Shown here in pieces: positions 1-11,469 of a DNA stretch of 64,000 nt. The translations under genes were made by a program, and so were the position numbers. The notes beneath the pieces were generated by a model. The model did not search any database. It was not told the origin of the DNA and worked only from the letters and a program-made list of their open reading frames with translations. Source of the stretch: Carya illinoinensis (Eukaryota; Streptophyta; Magnoliopsida; Fagales; Juglandaceae); NCBI RefSeq assembly GCF_018687715.1, contig NC_056755.1, positions 24,074,001-24,138,000 on the forward strand. Direction: 5' to 3'. Position 1 is the first letter of the stretch, and the number at the start of each line of letters is the position of its first letter.

Positions 1-998
1 ATCAAAATCATGAGTTGTGTGAACTCCCTTGTCTATGAGTGCATCAATCATATACGTTTGGTGGCACTCGTCATCTGTTGGCTGCTTCTCAATATGGAAA
101 ATGTTGACCTCCATGGTCATGTTTCCAAAAGATAACTTCATCAACCCATTCCTGCAATTTATAAGTGCATTAGCCGTAGCAAGGAAAGGTCTACCTAATA
201 TGAGAGGAACTTTAGAGTTAGACTCAACAACTGATTTAGTGTCCAAAATTAAGAAATCAACAGGATAATAAAACTTGTCAATTTGGATCAAAACATCCTC
301 AACTATCCCTTTCGGTTTCTTAACTGAACGATCAGTCAACTGAAGCACGACAAAAGTAGGCTTAATTTCACCCAAACCAAGCTGCAAATAAATGGAATAA
401 GGCATCAAATTAACACTAGCTCCTAGATCTAGCAAGGCTTGCCCAAACTCATGATTCCCGATATTACATGCAATGGTTGGACAACCAGGATCCTTGTACT
501 TAGGAGGAATTCGCTGCTCAATTAGAGCACTAACTTGCTCTGTCAGAAATGCTGTCTTCTTAACATGGTGTTTCCTCTTAACTGTACACAAATCTTTAAG
601 AACTTTTGCATAAGTGGGAACTTGTTTAATAACATGCAAAAGAGGAAGGTTAATCTTTACCTGCCTGAGGTTCTCCAAGATTTCATTACTAGGATCCAAA
701 GTTCGCATACCAGATTTTAAAGCTTGAGGAAATGGTACCTTAACTGGACTCTTGATTACCTCGGCATCCTTGGGGAACTCGGTGCTATCATTGCTTTGTT
801 CCTCTTCAATATCCTCTTGCTTATCAGTTGTTGGGATGTGTAAGGACTTACCACTTCTTGTCATAATGGCATGAACTTCTTTTAAATTTTTTTGTGCCAT
901 ATGCTGACCTTGGGGTGCGGATTGAGCTTGAGAAGGAAACTTGCCACGCTCATTCACACTCAAGGAGCTCATTATCTTGGATATATGACTCTTTATCT
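1..998 (-). pseudogene. Athila A1 gag C-terminus and aspartic protease, open to window edge
   Basis: On the minus strand this frame is open from about 998 to the window edge. It carries the Gag C-terminal linker and then a retropepsin-like protease: ALLDLGASVNL holds the active-site aspartate in a D-L-G-A-S setting, followed by GLGEIKPTF, VEDVLIQIDKFYYPVDF and the second protease block LILGRPFLATANALINCRNG. The protein would process the Gag-Pol polyprotein. No stop is seen, but this frame is offset from upstream gag by an apparent one-base deletion near 998, where an intact gene would read on. The reverse transcriptase should lie just outside the window. I am confident of the protease; the call as pseudogene rests on the upstream lesions. 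Confidence 0.85.
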
Positions 999-2180
999 CT
1001 TGTTTTCTTCAACAACCTGCATAATCAAAGATTCAAACTTTTGATTAGTTTTACTCTGTGCCTCAATAAAAGCATGCAAAGTGTCTTCTAAAGGACTCCT
1101 AGAAGATGAAGGTGCATGATATGGTGCAGGATATGATCTAGGGGGTTGTGCAGGCGGCTGGTTTTCAGATTTCCAACTAAAATTGGGGTGATTACGCCAC
1201 TCAGGATTGTAGGTATTAGAGAAATGTGTAAAAGGCTTCTTGTACATACCTAAGGCATTACATTATTCCTCATACATCCCTCTCATCTCAGCAAATGTGG
1301 GACACTCTTGGGCAAGGTGATCTACCCCGCCACACACAAAATATGGTCCAAAAGACTCTGCATGATTAGCCACGTGTGTTGGCTTTAAGTCTTTATTCTT
1401 CAACACCTCTAGCTCCCTAGTGAGCATCTCAACCTTAGCCTTCAGGTTATCTTCTTCCCTGAGATGGTAAATTCCACCACCATTTAGGTTTCCTGCAGGT
1501 CGTGACCTATTTGTGCTCTCAGTAGCACTAGGTCCAGTCCAAGTGTAAGCTTTTTCAGCAAGCTCATTGAGGTATTCTATGGCCTCATTAGGATCTTTCT
1601 GTAAGAACTCACCATTACACATCATCTCCACAAATTGACGCTCTCTAGGTGTAAGTCCCTCATAAAAATAGCTCACTAAGCGCCAATTCTCATACCCATG
1701 GTGAGGACACATACTCAATAGCTCCTTAAATCTCTCCCAAGACTGATACAAAGTCTCACTGTCCTTTTGTACAAAGGTGGAGATTTGCCTTTTTAAAGCA
1801 TTGGTCTTATGTTGGGGAAAGTATTTATTAAAAAAGACCTAAGTCATCTCATTCCTTGACCCAATAGATCGTGGTCTCAAAGAGTATAGCCAACTCTTAG
1901 CTCTATCCTTCAAAGAGAAAGGAAAGAACTTAAGTCTCACAATGTCATCAGTTGCATTTTGACTATGAAAAGTCGCAACTACTTCCTCAAACTCCCTAAT
2001 GTGCACATATGGATTTTCATTTTCCAAGCCATGAAAAGTAGGGAGTAACTGTATCATCCCTGTTTTAAAATCCAATTGGCGAATATTAGCTGGAAACATG
2101 ATGCATGATGGTGTGGCTGTGTGTGTAGGGTGGAGGTAATCCTGAAGGGTCCTAGTGGGTTGATCTTTGTGTTCACTCAT
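993..2180 (-). pseudogene. Athila A1 gag, broken
   Basis: Gag nucleocapsid/capsid precursor of A1. The likely start is the Met at 2178-2180 (MSEHKDQPTRTLQDYL), by comparison with the start MAAAAPRTLKDYLQP of A2; frames upstream of this Met look like leader. The capsid-like Retrotrans_gag block (FPFSLKDRAKSWLYSLRP, then CPHHGYENWRLVSYFYEGL) is followed by a zinc knuckle in which the first Cys appears replaced by Tyr (YFVCGGVDHLAQEC). There are two in-frame stops: a TAG after NEMT and a TAA after GMYEE; both sit where related elements have Gln, so CAG/CAA to TAG/TAA is likely. A one-base deletion near 998 then shifts the frame. It cannot make full-length Gag. Confidence 0.85.
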
Positions 2181-2438
2181 TTTCTCAAAATTAGAAGAAT
2201 TATCAAACAAATGATCAGAAAAATTAAACTCTGACTCTAACACAAGTCTACAAGCAAACTGACCCAAGGCGTCTCTATACCTGTGCATGCAAGGTAGAGA
2301 AAAACGCAACACTAAAAAAAACTACAAAAAGAAAAAGAAAATAAAAAAAAAAAGATGCAGCAAGCTAAAATAGGGAACGAAGTTACCGCCTTTACAAACT
2401 GTTGAAAAGAAAAACTATCTCACAATTCTTCTACCGTC

Positions 2439-2456
2439 TCCCTGGCAACGGCGCCA
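2439..2456 (-). promoter_or_regulatory. Primer binding site (tRNA-Asp) of A1
   Basis: The plus-strand sequence TCCCTGGCAACGGCGCCA differs at one position from the 3' end of plant tRNA-Asp (CCCGGCAACGGCGCCA plus the preceding T). It lies five bases inside the LTR end, as expected for the primer site that starts minus-strand DNA synthesis. tRNA-Asp priming is usual in the Athila/Tat group. Confidence 0.9.
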
Positions 2457-2461
2457 AAATT

Positions 2462-3827
2462 TGATTACGCCCAAAGAATAACGCGGTAGTTGTAGCACAG
2501 CTTTGGGGTGTCGATTCCACAGGGAGACAAATTAAAAGAATAGCAAGAGGAACAAAGAAACTAAAGAAAAAATATTAAATAAGTAATAGAGAACAAAGAC
2601 TAATTTTAAATGTAAATTCAAGTGAAGCAAAGTGATTAACAGAAAAAGTACTCAAATTTAACAAACAGTAGAGCGTCGGGAATCCCTTGCACAAATCTGG
2701 TATTTTAATTATTCTTAATTCATTAGATAACTCAATTAGGAACTCAATTCCCGCAATTCCCAATCGGAAGGTATAGATTTATAAACCAGACTTAAATCAA
2801 ATGTAACCCTTTGAAAAAAACATTCACCACTTTTAAAAAACGTGAATTACTACCCCTATTGATAAAATCCAATGACGACAATATACTCAGGAAGCGATAT
2901 TGCAGCAAAAAAATTAAATCAATATAGATAAATAATTGATCCAAACATAATCAAAGAACTAATCCATTCAATAGAAAAAGCATGACTGAATCCATAAACA
3001 CAATAAATTCTATGATTATTCGGAGAAGAAAACATCAACAATGAATTGAGAATGATAAAACAAAAGAGTTTTAGCAATTGAAAATCAAATACATGAATTA
3101 AGAATAAATTAGAAATACCATCTAATGTGCAAGTTCATCCCTAACCCTACTTGAGAATTTAGTTACCCATAAATATAATGGACAACAAAAATCTCCAGAG
3201 AAAACTGAAGCGAATGGTGGCCATGGAAGTGATTTTTTCCTCTCTTCAGATCTGCCTCTTGTGCCTCTTCCTCCTCTCCATTTCGTGCTAATGATATGCT
3301 TATATAGGGTAAGAAAGAAACCCTAATGTCCTCCTCATTTCCGCATAAAAAAATCGCCTAAATTTTAGGACTTATCTTGGCAGCCACGTACAGCCTTCAG
3401 GAGTTCGAATTTGGAAATCCTTATTAGAGACAAAGTTATAGCCCTTTAAGATAGCTTTCCAATGCATCAAGAATCGCATCAATCCGATATATGAGTAAAT
3501 TGATATAATCAAAAGACTAAAGTATGTCCAGACTGTCTCCTAGCGAATTTCGGACTTGGACTTCTTGTGGTTTCATTTTGTGATTCTTTTTCTTTTTCTT
3601 TTCTTCCAAATTGCTCTCAAACCCCATGAATGTCCTCTTTTGAATTTGGCTGGGCTTGACTTGCTCTTTTATAAACTCTGAATTTAGACATAAAAAAACT
3701 GCTTAGGAGTATCCCAACGTAAATAGAAATTCAATTTAAAAATACACATTAATTCCTATGATTTCTATTCACATTTTAGTATTTTAGTCCAATAATAGGG
3801 TATATAGAGTGTACTTTCGCACACTCA
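2462..3827 (-). repeat. 5' LTR of Athila A1
   Basis: The 1366-bp LTR is bounded on the minus strand by TGAGTGTGCGAAAG at the 3827 end and by GGGCGTAATCA at the 2462 end, a canonical TG...CA pair. The primer site follows directly at 2456. Beyond 3827 the sequence switches to Tekay gag. A TATA-like element sits near 3300. The partner LTR is outside the window. Confidence 0.85.
3299..3308 (-). promoter_or_regulatory. TATA-like box in A1 LTR
   Basis: Minus-strand CTATATAAGC about 520 bp into the LTR is a good TATA element for the retroelement promoter. No start site can be fixed from sequence alone. Confidence 0.5.
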
Positions 3828-3888
3828 TCAGATCATCTCTCGGCATATCGTCCCGAGGCTCTTGGGTAGACTTTTTTGGCCTCACCAT
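3828..3888 (-). pseudogene. Tekay-like T1 gag start, cut by A1
   Basis: Minus-strand ATG at 3886-3888 opens MVRPKKSTQEPRDDMPRDD, closely matching the Gag start of T2 at 62013 (MGRPRKSTQEPRDN). The frame is cut after about 20 codons by insertion of A1. The rest of T1 would lie left of the window. Confidence 0.75.
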
Positions 3889-4173
3889 TTTCCTGCCACA
3901 ACACAACCTTTGAACCGCTTTAAGAAAAACAAATAAAACCAACAACATAAAACCAAAAACCAAAACTAAAACCACATAACAAGAAAATAAAATATACTAG
4001 CTTGCAATAACATAACTAAATAAATAAATACAAGCAAACTAGCTCAAATAAATTCAAATCAAATAAAACAAATCAAATAGCAACTTTAGTTAAAATAAAT
4101 TTCAAATCAAAACTAAAAAATACCTTTCTGGTACTACACCTACGGGACATGTGGTTTTACCCAGAGCCAAACC

Positions 4174-4185
4174 GCTCTAATACCA
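4174..4185 (-). promoter_or_regulatory. Primer binding site (initiator tRNA-Met) of T1
   Basis: Minus-strand TGGTATTAGAGC is the usual TGGTATCAGAGC primer site with one C-to-T change, two bases from the LTR end. The same leader with an unmutated site occurs in T2 at 62299-62310. Confidence 0.8.
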
Positions 4186-4187
4186 CC

Positions 4188-5427
4188 TGTGACGCCTCCA
4201 AATCCCACGTACGAACAGGGAAAAATCGAGACGTTGGGATGATAACAACACGGGTCATCACCCTATCGCCAAGTGCCAAGTGTGTGAACATGCAACAAAT
4301 GTGCAAGAGAAAACATGCAGCGGATAAACAGAGTCATATAACTAAGTACCAGAATTTTTTCTATGTTTAATACAAACCCGTGCAAAACATACATAATAAA
4401 ATATTACAAGTTACAAATATTGTTTCAAACCAAACTACAAAGCAAAAACTCCAAATCAAAACTCCGGCAGAGCCGCCTCCTCGGGCTCAGCCTCCTCCTC
4501 CTCCTCGATCTCTGCATCAAAATCTACGGTACCAAAAAGGTGCTGCAGGTAAGTAAGATCCAAATGCCACTAGATAAAAATATATTAAACTCAAACAATA
4601 TGCATGAAAGAATACAAATGCACATAACCCATAAAACCACATTTTTCCACGCACGCCAAAGACCCATTTTGGCCCAAAACGTAACCTTTAAAACCAGTCA
4701 TTGCCATTATCCCAGATAATGGCCCAAATCAAGAAACCACTATTTTCCCAGAAAATGGATCATAAAGCCTCAATCATAACCTCGCCATTTTCCCAGAAAA
4801 TGGCCCGTATCCGATATCCAAAATCCGTTCCAATTATTGCATGCAGCATGATCTGCCCTAGGGATCATCCGCACACTCTGGCTCCTGTGCCACACCACAG
4901 GTAACAACTACGCGTATGAAACCTAAACGAGCGATGCCCAGTACTCCCACCTTACGCGTACCTGGACCAGGCCATCCTCTAATCCTCGCCACTCTAGGGA
5001 CCACGGAGTCGACACGACAGCGTTACCGTATCGTGCGATCCGGTCGTTGCTCAGCGACAACCTAGGGGATGTCACTCCGTATTATCCACTCCCGAGTGAC
5101 CAGAGGAGCTCCACCAAGATAATACCCCATCCCGGCTTGGGGTCGTGATACACACACACCCGAAAATTCATTTACACAAATAAAATTGGATTTTCTCAAT
5201 TTAAATAAAATGTACATTAATGCATCATGCAATGCACGCCTCAAGATACAAACATCCAACCAATCACAAAAACAACAACACCAAGCAACTCCGTCCTCAA
5301 TCCATCCGACCCTCGAACTCCTCGGACTCAGTCTGGAATCAACCAACCAGTCAATTAATTATTGTAAGAGCAAAAATATATTTAAATCTAAAATAGATTT
5401 TGGAAAAATATTTACAGTGCTATAAGG
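4188..5427 (-). repeat. Tekay-family 5' LTR of T1, truncated
   Basis: It begins TGTGACGCCTCCAAATCCC on the plus strand and follows the family LTR seen in full at 9014-11287, 49273-51485 and 55171-57199. Similarity stops at the segment reading acagtgctata near 5424, so about 0.8-1 kb of the outer LTR (including the purine-rich tract) is missing. What lies beyond is unrelated. Confidence 0.8.
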
Positions 5428-5720
5428 TATGTTAAGATAGGAAAGAAACATTACAGCTACTCAGAAAGCTATTGCAAATAATCTTGAGAAATAAGGAGTT
5501 ATCAACCGAACAAAATATAGATGCGTTAAGCATGCAAGTTGGGGGATGCGTTAAGCATCCAAAAATCTTGTATTTTTGGATTCCGACTGTACAATTTATG
5601 TACATTCTAGGAGGATGGTTTTGACGAAAGGCCCAGTCATTGTGATTGAAGATTTTCACAAGATGAAATTAGAATATCCCTTTTATTTTTATTCAATACA
5701 ACTTGATGGCAATGATCTTA
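5428..5720. other. Unclassified segment with short direct repeat
   Basis: This fills the gap between the truncated T1 LTR and the CACTA-type end. I see no gene. The 13-mer ATGCGTTAAGCAT occurs twice (5521-5533 and 5546-5558). Confidence 0.4.
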
Positions 5721-5765
5721 CACTACAACAAATATAGGTTTTAGTGACAGTCTCCAAACCGTCAC
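5721..5765 (+). mobile_element. CACTA-type (En/Spm-like) transposon terminus
   Basis: The sequence CACTACAACAAATATAGG starts directly after tta, a possible 3-bp target duplication. CACTACAA is the hallmark of CACTA-superfamily terminal inverted repeats. The next 100 bp carry short inverted pieces built on GTGAC/GTCAC, as is common inside these ends. The opposite terminus (ending TTGTAGTG) was not found in the window, so the size of the element is unknown. Confidence 0.6.
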
Positions 5766-5825
5766 TTAAAGTCATTTTCTGTGACGATTTGTGGGAACTG
5801 TCACTAAATGTTGGGGAAGAAAGTT

Positions 5826-6000
5826 TAAACGTTCGAACGCTTTAGTTAATTTGTTTGCACGTCACAATAACGTCCGAATGTTACGTATATTTAAGTGCGA
5901 ACGTAAAAATTTTAGCACCAACGTTCGAACGTTATATGTAATTACATGCGAACGTAACCACTAAGGTTCGAACGTATATTTGTAAGGTTTGAATGTTATA
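5826..6000. repeat. Palindromic-motif cluster I (ACGTTCGAACGT type)
   Basis: At least six exact or one-to-two-mismatch copies of the palindrome ACGTTCGAACGT lie within 175 bp, directly inside the CACTA-type end. Subterminal arrays of short motifs that bind the element's own TnpA-like protein are known for this superfamily; assignment here is inference. Confidence 0.65.
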
Positions 6001-6172
6001 TTTTAATTTGTAAAAATTAATCATAATATATATTTGTTTAATATTAAGGTTGCATAATATTAATTGTCATTGAGCGTATAAATTAAGCTACAATACATAC
6101 ATTAAATAATATTATCAATTACATATGTCGAAAAAAGAAAACAAAATATGATTATATAATGAAAAATGACAT

Positions 6173-7405
6173 TCAGAAGTACTGCTGGTTTACAAAAGAT
6201 CGAAACTCTTCAGTCAATGTCTCAACCTTATTATTTAGCACATCTACATGATGTGCAAGATGTGTGACAGCTTGATCTATATGCACAATCTGTCTATCGA
6301 TCTATCGGTCTATACGCGCCTTCATATCTGTCATCACTGCATCAACCCAAGCAGGTCGCACATCCCCTGCAGATGCAGTCGCCAGCTGCTGGCTAGTATT
6401 TGCAGACGGGTGGGCAACACCGACCCCAACCTTGGTCGGAGGAACAAGATCTGATATAGTAGCAGCAGCATGACGCCGAGCTGAGCCTCTCCCCTGTGCA
6501 ATGCTCCGACGGTGTGTGGTGATGTCGATGGGGCTCATTTGGTTTAGTACTATCTACTCCGCTTGGAGTGGGACCCCTCGGGCTAGTAAGAAGCGGCTGA
6601 TGATGACTCCATATGGGAGATTATCCGTCGTAACAATGCTGGCCTCGTAACGGATCCGCTCAAATATAACGAGTGGCAAGTCAATGGGATCTCCACGTGC
6701 CAAGCAAATAAGGAACTGTGCGCGAGCCTGACTAAATGTGGTCTTATGTGCCATAGGGTCTACATTTGTTACAACAAAAATTTGCAACATGCGAAAGAAA
6801 GGCAGCAACTGATTCTGGCTGAAGGAGTTCTGCCTATCCAGCTTCGTGCGGTCTATGCCAGTGAGGATGTAGAAATCCTAATCCCGCTCATCATCACCAA
6901 CCTTCGGAGCATTATCCTCGCCCTCGGGCCGATCTCCCTGTTCACTGGGCATAGTGTCAACAGGGCCCGTAGATGAAGTAGAAGTGGTTGGATCTGCCTC
7001 AAAGGTGCTAGGAGAAAATGTAGTTGCTGTATCACCAGCTTGAGCAGCTGTCGCCTCAGGCAGTATCCGGGGAATCTGGAGTAACTCGGCGATAACATCC
7101 GCCGAGAACTCAAACTGTACACCACGTATAGTGAGGGTATGGGATGATGCATCGTTAGGCATGGTGGCCATCCCAATATAAAACTCCCGGACCATTGAGG
7201 GATAAATCTTTCCCCTCAATGTGCAAATTGGGCCCCAGCCTCTCAGGACAAAGACGTCTCTGAGCGTCTTCTGCTCCCAGCTGAGCTCATCAAACTGATT
7301 AATCAGAATTTCTTGTTCACCCATGACAGTTCCTGCCCCAAGCTGAGCAATGTCCGGATTGCCTCCATCCCTCCCTCGTTTCCTCGTTGTCATAAAGTGA
7401 GCCAT
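6173..7405 (-). pseudogene. Putative plant transposon protein (Transposase_32/PF20167-like), three in-frame TAG
   Basis: One minus-strand frame runs from Met at 7405 to a TGA at 6173-6175 (411 codons), broken by TAG codons at about 6875, 6551 and 6299. The N-terminal third contains LRGWGPICTLRGKIYPSMV, then REFYIGMATM and LTIRGVQFEFS followed by ELLQIP; this pattern matches what I know as the 'putative plant transposon protein' family. The middle has TFSQARAQFL and a long helical stretch, and the end (QAVTHLAHHVDVLNNKVETL) looks like a coiled coil. The start lies just after an AG preceded by a T-rich run, so an upstream intron is possible. Function is unknown. It lies between two blocks of the palindromic motif, which ties it to the CACTA-like element. 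The stops could all be CAG to TAG. Confidence 0.6.
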
Positions 7406-8740
7406 ATCCTGAGGAAAAAAAAATACAAGTTAAACTATAATAAAAAAATCCCTAAATTCACATATATATACATATTACGACGTATATGGATTATACAAAA
7501 TTAAAATATCATCATTATAAATTTACATAATTTTGATAGTAAATATATTAAAAAATTCAACTATTTAAATACCCAAAATAATAATAATAAGATGAGAAAA
7601 TAGAAATTAAATTAAATTAAGAAATGTTTGAACGTTACTCAATTGACGTTTGAACTATAAAACTATGCTAGTTAGAAATAAATTATGTTTGAATGTACAA
7701 TGATTTGATGTTCGAACGTAATATTAGATAATCGAACGTAAACAATTAACATTCGAACGATGAAAGTCAAACTAATATAACAAAATGACGTCCGAATGTA
7801 AATTTACGTCCGAATGTAACTTCGAACAAACGTTCGAACATATTCAGATAAATTCCAACATAAATCTGATCCAAACGTCTTATGTATACATTCGAATGCT
7901 CTATTTACATGCGAACATACTTATCCAACGTCATCTTTAAACGTTCGATAGTACATTTAATAAATTCGCACAGTGAAGTTCGAACGTTATACTGTAACGT
8001 TCGGACGTAATGAACTTGGACGTAATGAACTTGAAACGTCACACGTGCGGACGTATTTGCTAACGGAAGAATCTAAACGGTTTGCGTTCGGACGTTTTAT
8101 CTAACGTCCACTGAAAATGTTGGATAAAAACGTTTGAATGTGAAAATTTACGTTCGCACGTTACAATGTAACGTTCAGACGTAAAAAACTTAAATGTCTT
8201 AAACGTAAAAAATGCACGTTATTTTGTAACATTCGAACGTTACAAGACAGAATGACTGAGTCAACTCAACCATTTCTGAAAGCTTCGAAACGTGCATTTC
8301 AAAGCAAAAAAAAAAAAAAACATAAAACTACTCTATAGGTTATGGGGAATGTTTTTACAGTGGTTGTTTAAGATTTAACAACCAATGGTGGCCGGAAATT
8401 CAAGAAGAATATCCGGCCTTGGGTGGGTTTCGAACTTTTGAAACCCACCGATACATATAATAGTCTATACGAGACGGGGAGGGCACATTACCTTTTAGTG
8501 ACGGTTGTGGTGGCGTATGACAGCGGATGCGGTAGCGTGCGTGGTAGAGATAGTGGAGAGGACGAAATGAAAACAGCTGCCGTCAGGAAAGACTTTACAT
8601 ACAATTAACGTTCGGACGTATACGTATATACGTTCGAACGTTTATAAAACATCCGAACGTATTGGTGTTATACGTGTGAACGTTAGTCTGAAAAGTCCCA
8701 ACGTTAAACAAATGACATTCGAACGTATCAAGTAAATTAT
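7406..8740. repeat. Palindromic-motif cluster II, otherwise non-coding
   Basis: From 7620 to 8245 and again from 8607 to 8735 there are more than twenty copies, exact or degenerate, of the ACGTTCGAACGT palindrome, many written as ACGTTCGGACGT or ACGTCCGAATGT. The variants differ mostly by C/T or G/A. Between 8250 and 8600 lies a GC-richer stretch with the inverted pair GTGGTTGTTTAAG/TTTAACAACCA. No supported gene is seen here. It may be the promoter side of the minus-strand gene at 6173-7405. Confidence 0.65.
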
Positions 8741-11464
8741 ATTTTTTATATAGTTAAAACAGTACTAATATATAATAACTATATAATATAGTAAATATCT
8801 AATACGAATATATTAATATATCTATTATATATAACAGTATTAATATATAATACCTATAGTATAGTATATATATAATTTATTAAATATCACGTGGAGTAAG
8901 ATATTATAATATATATAATATTATATGTATTATATTATATAGACAATAACTATAGTATATATTATATACTATATATTATTAATATATTATAGTATATGTA
9001 TTATAACTATATTTACGACACCCCCAAATCCCTACGCACGGACACGGGGAAATCGAGATGTCCGGATAGTGATATCACGGGTCACCACCCTATCAACGAG
9101 TGCCAAGTGTGTGTAAAAGTAACAAATGTGTACAAAGAAATACACAGCAGATAGCAAAGTCATATAACTTAGTACCAGAATGTTTCTTAGTTTAATACAA
9201 AACTGTTCAAAACATACATAATAAAATATTAAAAACTACAAATATTGTTCAAACTAACAACAAAGCTTAAACTTCAACTCAATACTCCGGCGGAGCCGCA
9301 TCCTCGAGCTCAGTCTCCTCCTCTTCCTTGAACTCTGCACCAAAATATACGGTACCAAAAATGGTGCCGCAGGTTCGTAAGATCCAAACACCACTAGATG
9401 AAAGCATATTAAGTCAAACAATATGCGTGAAAGAAAAGCCAATGCACATGACCCGTAAAACCATATTTTTTTCCATGCACGCTAAAAACCCATTTGGCCC
9501 AAAAACATTACCATTAAAACCATTCCTCGCCATTATCCCAGATAATGGCTCAAAACATAAACCACAATTTTTCCAAAAAATGGATCACATAGCATCAAAA
9601 CAAACCTCGCCATTTTCCCAGAAAATGGCTCGTAACCAAGACCATAAAACCGATCCAATTATGCATGCACCATGATCTCCCCTAGGGATCATGCGCACAC
9701 TCTGGCTTTATGCCATACCGCAGGTAACGTCTATGCGTGTGACACCTAAACGAGCGATGCCTAATACTCACGCCCAGCGCGTCCCTGGCCAGGCCATCCT
9801 TTAGTCCCTGCCACTCTAGGGACTACGGAGTCGACACGACAGCGTTACCGTATCGTACGATCGGGTCGTCGCCCCGCGACAACCTAGGGGATGTCACTCA
9901 GTATTATCCACTCCCGAGTGACCAGAGGAGCTCTACCGAGATAATACCCCATCCTGGCTTGGGGTCGTGATACACACGCACCCGAAAATCCATTTACGCC
10001 AATAAAACAGGATTTTTCTCAATTAAAATAAAATGCACATGTATGCTTCATGCAATGCACGCCTCACGGCACAAAACAACCAAACAATCACAAATCAACA
10101 AAACAAGCAACTCCGTCCTCAATCCATCCAACCCCTGAACTCCTCAGACTCAGTCCGGAATCAACCAACCAACCAGATAATTTATTGTAAGAGAAAAATA
10201 TATTTAAATCTAAAAGTAGAGTTTGGAAAATACTTACAGCGCTATACATTATTTTTTAAAAGCTCGCAGCGTTGCGAATGGCGGAGGAAAAACAACGTAA
10301 TAGTGTATTTTACACTGTGGCCGTGGGTAATAAATTATCCACTTTTGAACGGGGACAAACCAAGACACAAAATTGATAGGGAATGACCTTGATATGCTTA
10401 TGAAGTTAAAGGAAGTGAGCTTTGGCCGTGGGTGGCGGTGGAAGGCCAAAAAGGGGCTGAACGGAGTTGAGCTCGTGGGAGCTGCTCCGGCAACGGAACG
10501 AGGCTAGAATTGGGTGGGTTAGGTCGGCAAGAGGTACGGGAAGAAGCTGTGAAGAGGTGGTGGCCGGTGGTGGAACGACGGTGCCAGAAAAGCTAAAAAA
10601 CCGTGTGGCTTGGAGGAGCTCGTGGCGGCTAACGGTGGCTCGAATAGAGGTGAAACTTGGTGGCGATGTTCACCGGTGGGAGAGGAAGAAAAATAGGTGG
10701 GTGGTGTCAGCCACGTCGCTAGCGAACGGCAATTCTGGGCTGAGAAAGCAACCGACGACAGAGAGGGAAGGGAGAGCTGGTACCGTGACTTCCAGCCATG
10801 TGTGGCGGCTAACGGCTGGACGGATGGCCTTGAAAATTGGTGGGGGTGATCACTGGCCGGAAGGAGTTCGAATGGTGGGGGCGGTGCACTGTACGGCGGT
10901 GGGATGGTGGCGAACTGGGCGGCCGAAGTTGGAAGGCGAAGGGGAGAGGAAGAGAGAGAATCGGGCTCACGGGAGGAGAAGGAGGAAAAAGAAGAAGAAG
11001 AAAAGAAAGAAAAAGGAAAAAGGAAAGAAAAAGAAAAGAAAAAAAGAAAAAAGGAAAAAAGAAAAGATGAAGGAAAAGAACTGAGGTCCAGTCCTCACTC
11101 CGGAAACCAAAAACTGATCCGCCGAAAACAATTTTAAAAACATAAAACGACTAAAATAAATTACACACCACATAAAATAAAATAAAAATCAAATTAAAAT
11201 ACAATAATTTAAAATAAAAGAACTATTATATTAATTAAATTAAAAATACTCATTCAGTGAAAATACATGTAAAAACGGGTCATCACAATATTATTACTAA
11301 TATAACATACTATAGTAGTATATTATATTAGAGTACTATAATATATATTATATATTATATAATATAGTATATATATTATATATTATATATTCTAATATAT
11401 ATACTATCTAGTATATATAATATATATATATTAAATATATATAGTATATTGATTGAGCTGAATT
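8741..11464. other. AT-rich tract, split by solo LTR S1
   Basis: The segments 8741-9013 and 11288-11464 are nearly pure A/T with TATA/ATAT runs and no coding signal. They were one tract before S1 inserted, because the 5-bp atatt is present on both sides of S1. Confidence 0.6.
9014..11287 (-). mobile_element. Tekay-family solo LTR S1
   Basis: A complete 2274-bp LTR of the same family as the T2 LTRs, in minus orientation. The inner end is slightly decayed (TACGACACCC for TGTGACGCCC) and the outer end is intact (...CGGGTCATCACA). It is flanked by the 5-bp direct repeat atatt at 9009-9013 and 11288-11292. No internal region is present, so it is a solo LTR left by LTR-LTR recombination. A purine-rich tract lies at about 10960-11075. 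The long open frames inside it are by-products of this bias. Confidence 0.92.
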
Positions 11465-11469
11465 ATTGC

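Larger units (their letters stand above)
1..3827 (-). mobile_element. Athila-type Ty3/gypsy element A1, 5' part (window edge cuts it)
   Basis: Read on the minus strand the order is 5' LTR, tRNA-Asp primer binding site, gag, aspartic protease, with the rest lying beyond position 1. Gag similarity to the Athila element at 12721-14000 is clear (the CPHHG motif, the FSLKDRAKSWL motif, the zinc knuckle region). It is inserted into the gag start of a Tekay-like element, which continues at 3828. The 5-bp flank at 3828-3832 is tcaga; the matching copy would lie outside the window, so the target-site duplication cannot be checked. Confidence 0.9.

Noticed and set aside
29..268. A 79-codon plus-strand frame
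   Set aside because: It is antisense to the A1 protease, which has clear motifs on the minus strand.
10467..11084. A 205-codon open frame rich in Lys/Glu/Arg
   Set aside because: It lies within solo LTR S1 and its second half is the purine-rich LTR tract; the other LTR copies do not keep the frame.
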